11,208 nt of DNA, taken from contig JAEYXR010000006.1 in the NCBI GenBank assembly GCA_023431215.1, positions 1 to 11,208 of the forward strand, read 5' to 3'. This stretch comes from Bacillota bacterium. GTDB taxonomy: Bacteria; Bacillota; Clostridia; Oscillospirales; Ruminococcaceae. Below the pieces are notes generated by a model. It was not told the DNA's origin and did not search any database. It saw only the letters and a list, made by a program, of their open reading frames with translations. Numbering within the stretch: the first letter of the stretch is position 1; each line of letters starts with the position of its first letter. This document shows, one piece after another, positions 7,201-11,208 of the stretch. A program made the position numbers and the translations under genes.

Positions 7201-7303
7201 TTCACTCCTTTTCTATGGGGGAGGGGGTACTGTAAAATCTCCTGTGTGTTACAGAAAAGGCCCCCAACGGTCCTGCGCTGTTTTCAAAGCTACTATTTTA
7301 CAG
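7201..7303. other. Structured non-coding gap before terS; candidate cos/packaging region
   Basis: The 95 bases between the small gene at 7293 and the terS start are the longest non-coding stretch in the late module. On the plus strand they hold two GGGGG runs (7217-7221, 7223-7227), CTGTAA (7230-7235) and TTACAG (7249-7254), and CCCCC (7261-7265). The two outer runs and the two inner arms can pair as one nested hairpin. In addition, CTGTAAAAT (7230-7238) is the exact inverted copy of ATTTTACAG (7295-7303), so two alternative pairings share one arm. Cos sites of HK97-like Gram-positive phages usually lie between the HNH and terS genes, often with inverted terminase-binding repeats. The cos role is inference; an RNA control element for terS is the alternative. 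Confidence 0.4.
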
Positions 7304-7508
7304 GGGGGATAGTGAATACTCTATCAAACCTTGCATCTAATAAAATAACTTTGCGTCCAAACGCTTTGGCAAGTTCCCTTTGCATTTGTTCTATATCTCG
7401 TGTGCTGAAATGATGGGGTGACATGACTACTACGTCACCATCTCCGATGCATTTAGTTTCTGCTAACTGATGAAGAGTCCCATCCTTCGCTTTAATATAT
7501 AACTCCAT
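7293..7508 (-). CDS. Small unknown phage protein
   Basis: This protein of 71 residues starts at ATG 7508, chosen over an upstream in-frame ATG because AAGGAGG lies 9 bases before it. It begins MELYIKAKDGTLHQLAE, has a beta-rich core (IGDGDVVVMSPHHFS) and then a helix (RDIEQMQRELAKAFG). It ends with a strand and a basic FDRVFTIPPVK tail. It ends in tandem TAG TAG codons, which shows that TAG is used as a stop here. The start overlaps the end of the original HNH frame by 17 bases. I recognise no domain. Its place between HNH and terS is where small packaging-module proteins often occur, but no function can be read from the sequence. Confidence 0.6.
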   Translation of the reverse strand: MELYIKAKDGTLHQLAETKCIGDGDVVVMSPHHFSTRDIEQMQRELAKAFGRKVILLDARFDRVFTIPPVK

Positions 7509-7833
7509 TGTCTTTTCCCTCCTTGAACGGATGTGGCTGCCCATTGTCATCAAACCAAACCAGTGCGTCTGCACCCTTATTTAGTCCATGCCCCTCATGC
7601 TTATCGTGGCAGTCCTTGCACTCATACTAGAGGTACTCATGGTTTAAGCTTATCTCCGGATTATTTATATTGTTCTCTGTAAGGGTTTCCTTGTGATGTA
7701 CAATATAGCCTAGTTGTTCGTGGCACACCTCGCACATTCCGCCATCTATTAAAATTCTTTCCTGTATGTATGAATTACGGCACTGCAGCCATTTTTTGCT
7801 TTTATAGAAAGCCTTTGCGAACTCTCTAGCCAT
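7492..7833 (-). pseudogene. HNH endonuclease of the packaging module, interrupted by an in-frame TAG
   Basis: Starting at ATG 7833, the frame encodes MAREFAKAFYKSKKW, CEVC (34-37), IVHHKETLTENNINNPEI with the HH of the HNH motif (46-47), and NHEYL. A TAG follows at 7629-7627. After it, the same frame continues without a break for 44 codons: YECKDCHDKHEGHG, then GADALVWFDDNGQPHPF, ending at TAA 7492. The part after the TAG carries the second zinc-binding pair (CKDC) and the last histidines of the motif, exactly as in intact family members. One base change (GAG or CAG to TAG) would explain the stop. The 68-residue product from 7833 should be inactive. An ATG at 7848 is also possible as start, but 7833 gives the family N-terminus. 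Phages of this type need the HNH protein beside TerL for cos cleavage. Confidence 0.82.
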
Positions 7834-8005
7834 CACATTTACCTGCATACTCTACCAGTGCAATCAATATTTTATAATCTCTATCAGTTAGCGTCCTACC
7901 TGTAAGTTTTTCTGTGAATGCTACAACAGGTTCATACTTTTCTGGTACGGTCTGCTTTCTTGGCATTGGTGGCGCGCTGCGAGTAGGCTCTGGTATAAAT
8001 GACAC
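7826..8005 (-). CDS. Small unknown phage protein, first gene of the late operon
   Basis: The start is set at GTG 8005 because a near-perfect GGAGGTGAT (8018-8010) lies 4 bases upstream; an in-frame ATG at 8020 overlaps that site and has none of its own. The 59-residue product is MSFIPEPTRSAPPMPRKQ, a proline- and charge-rich N-terminus, followed by a helical C-terminal half (YEPVVAFTEKLTGR, LTDRDYKILIALVEYAG). Its stop TAG overlaps the HNH start (ATGGCTAG), so the two are translationally coupled. No family is recognised. As the first gene after the late promoter candidate and beside HNH, it could be an accessory of the packaging module. Confidence 0.55.
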   Translation of the reverse strand: MSFIPEPTRSAPPMPRKQTVPEKYEPVVAFTEKLTGRTLTDRDYKILIALVEYAGKCDG

Positions 8006-8031
8006 TACTATCACCTCCATGGCATTAAAAT

Positions 8032-8055
8032 AGCCCCACCGGTTAAGGTGAGGCT
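8032..8055 (-). terminator. Terminator-like hairpin in the late-operon leader
   Basis: On the minus strand AGCCTCACC and GGTGGGGCT form a 9-bp stem (one G-U pair) around a TTAACC loop, followed by ATTTTAAT. On the plus strand the same arms have a C-A mismatch, so the hairpin favours leftward RNA. It lies between the late promoter candidate and the first late gene. It may end early transcripts coming through the ArpU-like gene, or it may be part of an attenuation/antitermination leader. The short U-run makes it a weak terminator. Confidence 0.4.
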
Positions 8056-8126
8056 GAGTGAATTTTGTATGTGGTAATATGATTAGCTATTGATGTGGTG
8101 CTTGTGTATACATCTTTACAACTACT

Positions 8127-8155
8127 ATATTACCCCCCTTGACACGCTTCTTCAA
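8127..8155 (-). promoter_or_regulatory. Candidate late promoter, leftward
   Basis: On the minus strand TTGAAG (8155-8150) and TAATAT (8132-8127) are separated by exactly 17 bases, a good sigma-A arrangement. The start of RNA would be near 8120, giving a leader of roughly 115 nt before GTG 8005. The three phased repeats next to it run into the base before the -35 box. Its position directly after a late-regulator gene and before the packaging genes supports the call. Confidence 0.55.
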
Positions 8156-8180
8156 GTCCGATGAACTCCGATTAACTCCG
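8154..8180 (-). repeat. Three 10-bp-phased heptamer repeats, possible regulator binding sites
   Basis: On the minus strand CGGAGTT (8180-8174), CGGAGTT (8170-8164) and CGGACTT (8160-8154) recur with exactly 10-bp spacing, separated by AAT and CAT. They span the stop codon of the ArpU-like gene and touch the -35 box of the late promoter candidate. Helical phasing puts all copies on one face of the DNA, as expected for cooperative activator binding. Which protein binds is inference; the adjacent ArpU-like protein is the obvious candidate. Confidence 0.55.
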
Positions 8181-8558
8181 AACTTTCTCAAGTGCCTGCA
8201 AATGGAAATCGTATGTACGGCTTAATGAATACCCCAAGCATCTTGCCACATTGCTCCACTCCAAGCACTTCACATACCGAAGCATCAGTAATCGTCTTTC
8301 CACTACTTCAAGGTCTTTTTTTCCTATGTAGCGCGCTATGATGGCTTGTTCTAACCTTAGCTTGTCTTGTAGCGATTCAATTTCACTGGTAAGCTCTGCT
8401 GCCACAACCGCCGAACTTAACTTAGAGCCTCCCTGTACCGGGCTATTGCCGCCTGTACTGCCGGAGCTGCCTGTGATATGTATATCATCCAACTGCGCCT
8501 GCAAACGCTTTATTTTCTTTGCTATGGTTAGTGCTGCGTTTAATTCTTCTGTGGTCAT
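8172..8558 (-). CDS. ArpU/DUF1492-like late transcription regulator (sigma-70 region 4-like)
   Basis: This 128-residue protein starts at ATG 8558 behind AAAGGGGTGAT. The N-terminus is a coiled helix (EELNAALTIAKKIKRLQAQ, about 4-22), followed by a Ser/Gly-rich linker (30-46) and a second helix (IESLQDKLRLEQAIIARYI, 60-78). The C-terminal region (about 84-127) is a sigma-70 region 4-like helix-turn-helix: VVERRLLMLRYVKCLEWSNVA, then CLGYSLSRTYDFHLQALEKV. This architecture matches ArpU/RinA/DUF1492-type regulators, which stand just before the terminase genes of Gram-positive prophages and turn on late transcription. Phased repeats and a promoter lie at its 3' end. The helix-turn-helix is clear; the late-activator role follows from family and position. 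Confidence 0.8.
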   Translation of the reverse strand: MTTEELNAALTIAKKIKRLQAQLDDIHITGSSGSTGGNSPVQGGSKLSSAVVAAELTSEIESLQDKLRLEQAIIARYIGKKDLEVVERRLLMLRYVKCLEWSNVARCLGYSLSRTYDFHLQALEKVRS

Positions 8559-8693
8559 CCTATCACCCCTTTAAGTTTATGGCTTGTCCTACTTTGGAAG
8601 TAAGTCTTAAACTTTCCATTATTTACAGTATTGTGTATTCAAACTTTGCTTAATAAAATTAAAATAAAGTAAGTTAGAAAAGAGAAATTCAAA
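8559..8693. promoter_or_regulatory. Divergent intergenic region between late regulator and GH18 gene
   Basis: This 135-base AT-rich spacer separates two genes that point away from each other. For the rightward GH18 gene a possible promoter is TTGTGT (8631-8636), 17 bases, TAAAAT (8654-8659); the -10 is good, the -35 poor. A 13-bp dyad TACTT-TGG-AAGTA (8590-8602) lies about 30 bases before the regulator gene and could be an operator. No convincing leftward promoter was found. All of this is weak evidence. Confidence 0.3.
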
Positions 8694-10091
8694 TTGACAA
8701 AAATTTCAAAAATTGCTTTATCAATTTTTTTGCTACTTGTTGTTGTAAGCGTTGTATTACTCAATAATTCTCAATTAAGCGAACAAGTATTTATTCAGGC
8801 AAAAGATGAGAATTCTTCAAGCGAAATACCAACTGAGGGTATGGAAAATTCTGAATCAATACCCGCTTCCTCTTCTTCATCTTCCCAGAGCATTCCAACA
8901 GCCAGCAGTTCCGAATCTGTAAGTACAGAGGGAACACAATCGCCAACTTCTTCACAGGAGCAAAGCTCAGAAGCGCCACCTTTAAAACCAAAGCCAGTTT
9001 TACCACCTCCTGTCCAGCAAAGGCCTCTTCCTTCAATCGGTAAGTATATGGTTGGTTATTATACATCATGGTCGGCTTCAAAGGGGTATCACCCTTCCAA
9101 TATAGACGCAGAAAAGTTAACCCATATTAATTACGCGTTTGCGGGAATTAGTGATGATAATAAAATATTACTTAACAATCCGTCTGTCGACCTAAAGAAC
9201 CTTGAAGGACTAAGAAGCCTTCGTAATCGAAATCCCAATTTAAAAATTCTGATTTCGGTAGGCGGATGGGATGATTCTAAATACTTCTCTAATGTTGCCT
9301 TAACCGCCCAGAATAGAGAAACCTTTGCAGAAAGCTGTGTCAGCTTTTTAATTAAGCATGATTTAGATGGTATTGACCTAGACTGGGAATATCCTGTGTC
9401 TGGCGGAATGGCAGGAAATATAAATCGCCCAGAAGATAAGCAAAATTATACTAAGCTATTGCAGACAATACGCAATAAGCTTGATGAGCAGTCTCAAAAG
9501 GATTCAAAGACATACTACCTTACCATTGCAGGTGGAATTTCCTCAAGCTACGTTAAAAATATAGAGCTTACAAACATTTTAAAATACATAGACTATATAT
9601 TCATTATGGGTTACGATTTCCATGGCACATGGGAGAATTATTCTGACTTAAATGCCCCCCTATATAGTCCACAGGAGCCCTCACCGCAGCATAAGACTAG
9701 TGTGAGTGATGGAGTGAATAACTATCTTAAGGCAGGAGCTCCCGCTTCTAAGCTTGTTTTAGGAATGCCGTTCTATGGATATAAATATAACCTTTCTACT
9801 GATGATAATGATGGGTTGTATCAAACTTTTAGCAGTGCAAAGTCGATTAGCTATGATCTGATATCCTCAGATTATTTATCCGACTCAGCGTACATCCGAT
9901 TTACCCACCCACAAGCAAAGGTACCGTATATCTTTGGGAACAATACCTTTATTTCATATGATGATTCAGCATCTATCGCCTTAAAGACGCAATATGCAAA
10001 GAGTTTAGGCTTGGCTGGTGTCGGGGCGTGGGAGCTTTCACATGATAGTAAGGGTGTACTTCTTGAGAGTGCATACAATAGTCTTCACTAA
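8694..10091 (+). CDS. Membrane-anchored or secreted GH18 glycosidase (chitinase-like)
   Basis: This 465-residue protein is taken from TTG 8694, the only start after an upstream in-frame stop that keeps the N-terminal hydrophobic segment; only a weak AGAAAAGAG precedes it. Residues about 5-23 (SKIALSIFLLLVVVSVVLL) form a signal peptide or anchor. A Ser/Thr/Glu-rich spacer (about 40-95) and a Pro-rich stretch (about 95-112) follow. The GH18 barrel runs from MVGYYTSW to the end, with ISVGGWDD (about 186-193), the catalytic DGIDLDWEYP (acid Glu about 231), FIMGYDFHG and GVGAWELS. GH18 enzymes cut beta-1,4-linked N-acetylglucosamine polymers; some members of the family cut peptidoglycan, so the substrate is open. 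The catalytic residues are complete. It is transcribed against the phage genes and followed by tspO. Confidence 0.9.
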   Translation: MTKISKIALSIFLLLVVVSVVLLNNSQLSEQVFIQAKDENSSSEIPTEGMENSESIPASSSSSSQSIPTASSSESVSTEGTQSPTSSQEQSSEAPPLKPKPVLPPPVQQRPLPSIGKYMVGYYTSWSASKGYHPSNIDAEKLTHINYAFAGISDDNKILLNNPSVDLKNLEGLRSLRNRNPNLKILISVGGWDDSKYFSNVALTAQNRETFAESCVSFLIKHDLDGIDLDWEYPVSGGMAGNINRPEDKQNYTKLLQTIRNKLDEQSQKDSKTYYLTIAGGISSSYVKNIELTNILKYIDYIFIMGYDFHGTWENYSDLNAPLYSPQEPSPQHKTSVSDGVNNYLKAGAPASKLVLGMPFYGYKYNLSTDDNDGLYQTFSSAKSISYDLISSDYLSDSAYIRFTHPQAKVPYIFGNNTFISYDDSASIALKTQYAKSLGLAGVGAWELSHDSKGVLLESAYNSLH

Positions 10092-10199
10092 TTACAAATA
10101 AAAATAGCGACGGTTCGCCTCTCTGGGCATCCGATGATTATATGTTTTGTTTTGAATGAACCCATATTTTCTCAGCATAATATCTATGAGGTGAACAAT

Positions 10200-10667
10200 A
10201 TGAGTTTTAAGAAACTGAAACCTTATTTAATTTCAATCGTAATTGCCCTAGCAGTTGGTGGAATTGGCGGATTTATCACTTACCGTGGTCTACCTGCTTA
10301 TGAAGTACTTGTTAAGCCGCCACTCACCCCACCTTTTTGGTTGTTTCCCATTGTATGGTGTATTCTTTATATTCTTATGGGAATCAGTGCTACTATGGTT
10401 TGGAAAAGTAGCAATCAATGGAATTATGCCTTGTCTGTTTATGCTACACAGCTTGTAGTAAATGTGTTGTGGAGCGTGTTTCATTTTGGTATGGAGCAAT
10501 ACTTGTTATCGTTTATTTGGCTTATTTTCCTTTGGGTGCTCATAATCTTAATGATTATTGCGTTTCGTTCCATCAATAAAACCGCTGCATGGCTTCAAAT
10601 TCCATATCTCTTATGGACAACTTTTGCTGCATATCTTAATTTCGGCATATGGATGCTTAACAAATGA
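10200..10667 (+). CDS. tspO: TspO/MBR family tryptophan-rich membrane protein
   Basis: This 155-residue protein starts at ATG 10200 with GAGGTGA a few bases upstream; an in-frame ATG at 10134 lacks such a site. About five hydrophobic segments are visible, the usual TspO number: near 8-27 (ISIVIALAVGGIGGFIT), then FPIVWCILYILMG, TQLVVNVLWSVFHFG, SFIWLIFLWVLIILMII and LLWTTFAAYLNFGIWML. The conserved loop VKPPLTPPFWLFPIVW and the Asn-Val-Leu-Trp-Ser motif are diagnostic. TspO proteins bind tetrapyrroles and have been linked to stress and transport in membranes. The gene follows the GH18 gene by 108 bases on the same strand and ends in a strong terminator, so the two probably form a small unit. 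A TspO gene inside a phage region is unusual. Confidence 0.93.
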   Translation: MSFKKLKPYLISIVIALAVGGIGGFITYRGLPAYEVLVKPPLTPPFWLFPIVWCILYILMGISATMVWKSSNQWNYALSVYATQLVVNVLWSVFHFGMEQYLLSFIWLIFLWVLIILMIIAFRSINKTAAWLQIPYLLWTTFAAYLNFGIWMLNK

Positions 10668-10678
10668 AATGCTTTACC

Positions 10679-10705
10679 GCCGTCCTTTTAAGGGCGGCTT
10701 TTTTT
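10679..10705 (+). terminator. Rho-independent terminator after tspO
   Basis: GCCGTCC (10679-10685) pairs with GGGCGGC (10692-10698), with one G-U pair and a TTTTAA loop, and is followed by seven T residues (10699-10705). It starts 11 bases after the tspO stop. The opposite strand lacks a T-run after the stem, so it acts rightward and closes the GH18-tspO unit before the converging phage gene. Confidence 0.88.
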
Positions 10706-10726
10706 ATGTACTTTATCACTTCAACT

Positions 10727-11014
10727 TTAGTTGTGTAGTTTTTTATTGGCATCCCACACCCTCCTAACCTTTAAAATATCCCATGCAAAAAAGCTTTCGC
10801 AGAAGTGCTTTCCCTGGATGGTCAGCCATCTGCCATTTGAAGAAACAAAAATTACCGTACCCTCTACCTCTCTGGCCGGCTGCCAGTCTATCACTTTACT
10901 GGACAGCTCATTCATCCAACTCCTTTTGGCTAAAATAATATCTCCCGCTTTTATCAGTCCATTTACGCTAAGTAGCTTTCCTGCGTTTTTTGGAACGTCC
11001 TTTGCCCTGCTCAT
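10727..11014 (-). CDS. Small unknown phage protein next to the DNA methyltransferase
   Basis: This 95-residue protein starts at ATG 11014, directly after the TGA of the methyltransferase gene (TGAATG), with AGGGGGG 9 bases upstream. The N-terminus is basic (MSRAKDVPKNAGKLLSV). It continues GLIKAGDIILAKRSWMNELSS and then a beta-rich C-terminal half (VEGTVIFVSSNGRWLTIQGK, CESFFAWDILKVRRVW). The middle and end suggest a small beta-barrel. I do not recognise a family. It is co-transcribed with, and probably coupled to, the methyltransferase, which suggests an early or lysogeny-module accessory. It is the last leftward phage gene before the inserted plus-strand pair. Confidence 0.65.
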   Translation of the reverse strand: MSRAKDVPKNAGKLLSVNGLIKAGDIILAKRSWMNELSSKVIDWQPAREVEGTVIFVSSNGRWLTIQGKHFCESFFAWDILKVRRVWDANKKLHN

Positions 11015-11208
11015 TCAGCGATGCCCCCCTAAATTCTTATATGGTTCTATTTTCTGTATCTCTGCTATTACCATGAATATTGGATAAAATTGAGCCGGAA
11101 CCACTGCATTGCCAAGGCATTTAAGCCTGTCCACTCTGTTTGGTATGCCTTTAGCTACTCTTGGAATGGGTGGCTCTATGTCCCACCAGTGGGGATTACG
11201 TGGTAAAA
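11015..11208 (-). CDS. DNA cytosine-5 methyltransferase, C-terminal end only
   Basis: The frame is open from the right edge (first full codon at 11206) to the TGA at 11015 and encodes 63 residues. It contains HWWDIEPPIPRVAKGIPN, then RVDRLKCLGNAVVPAQFYP, followed by a helix (IFMVIAEIQKIE). The R-L-x-x-L-G-N-A-V-V-P sequence is the conserved C-terminal motif (motif X region) of C5-cytosine methyltransferases, which methylate cytosine in DNA at a specific site. The N-terminal catalytic part lies outside the window, so neither the target site nor integrity can be judged. Phage copies are often orphan enzymes that shield phage DNA from host restriction. It abuts the next gene without a gap. Confidence 0.85.
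   Translation of the reverse strand, partial: LPRNPHWWDIEPPIPRVAKGIPNRVDRLKCLGNAVVPAQFYPIFMVIAEIQKIEPYKNLGGHR

Noticed and set aside
7627..7629. TAG recoded as an amino acid throughout this phage
   Set aside because: The gene at 7293-7508 ends in TAG TAG and the gene at 7826-8005 ends in TAG, so TAG acts as a stop here. No suppressor tRNA is seen in the window.
7848..7848. Upstream ATG for the HNH gene
   Set aside because: It adds MQVNV before the family-typical MAREFAKAFY and has a poorer ribosome binding site; ATG 7833 also gives the usual short overlap with the preceding gene.
8154..8180. CRISPR-like array
   Set aside because: Only three 7-bp units spaced 3 bp apart and no cas genes; the pattern fits protein-binding sites.
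10105..10125. Leftward terminator after the GH18 gene (GCGA/TCGC with a T-rich tail on the minus strand)
   Set aside because: The stem has only 4 pairs and no leftward gene upstream that needs it nearby.
10153..10184. Separate promoter for tspO (TTGAAT ... TAATAT)
   Set aside because: The spacing is 20 bases and the RNA would begin inside the ribosome binding site, so it is unlikely to work alone.
10134..10199. Longer TspO start at ATG 10134
   Set aside because: It would add 22 polar residues before the first membrane segment and has no ribosome binding site, while ATG 10200 has GAGGTGA at a good distance and gives the family length.

Overview
The window is part of a tailed-phage (siphovirus-type, HK97-like) genome, most likely a prophage in a Gram-positive Bacillota host of the class Clostridia. 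The evidence is the strong AGGAGG-type ribosome binding sites, the moderately AT-rich sequence, the order of the head genes and the resemblance of the proteins to clostridial prophage proteins. The species cannot be named from the sequence alone.

The phage genes lie on the minus strand and read from right to left. At the right edge is the C-terminal end of a DNA cytosine-5 methyltransferase, followed by a small unknown gene (10727-11014). Next comes an ArpU-like, sigma-70-region-4-like regulator (8172-8558). At its 3' end are three 10-bp-phased repeats and a good leftward promoter candidate, the likely late-gene switch. The late transcript would start with a hairpin-bearing leader, a small unknown gene, an HNH endonuclease gene broken by an in-frame TAG, and another small gene. 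After these comes a structured 95-bp non-coding gap, a candidate cos or packaging site. Tightly packed packaging and head genes follow: small terminase, large terminase, portal, ClpP-like maturation protease, major capsid protein, head-tail connector, head closure, gp10-like and tail-completion proteins. The start of a tail tube protein runs off the left edge. Most neighbouring late genes overlap or nearly touch, so translational coupling is likely.

Two genes point the other way (8694-10667, plus strand): an N-terminally anchored GH18 glycosidase and a TspO/MBR membrane protein, closed by a strong rho-independent terminator. They sit between the early phage genes and the late regulator. They look like a moron or lysogenic-conversion cassette that alters the host envelope rather than serving phage assembly.

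The most striking feature is at the end of the capsid gene. An A AAA AAC slippery heptamer lies one codon before the stop. It is followed after 7 nt by a two-tier stem (9 bp plus 9 bp), and the -1 frame then stays open for 100 codons encoding an Ig-like (X2-type) domain. This is a textbook programmed -1 frameshift, predicted to make a minor capsid form of about 490 residues carrying a surface Ig domain alongside the 391-residue main form. No tRNA, rRNA, CRISPR array or insertion sequence was seen, and no stretch over 300 bases lacks a gene.
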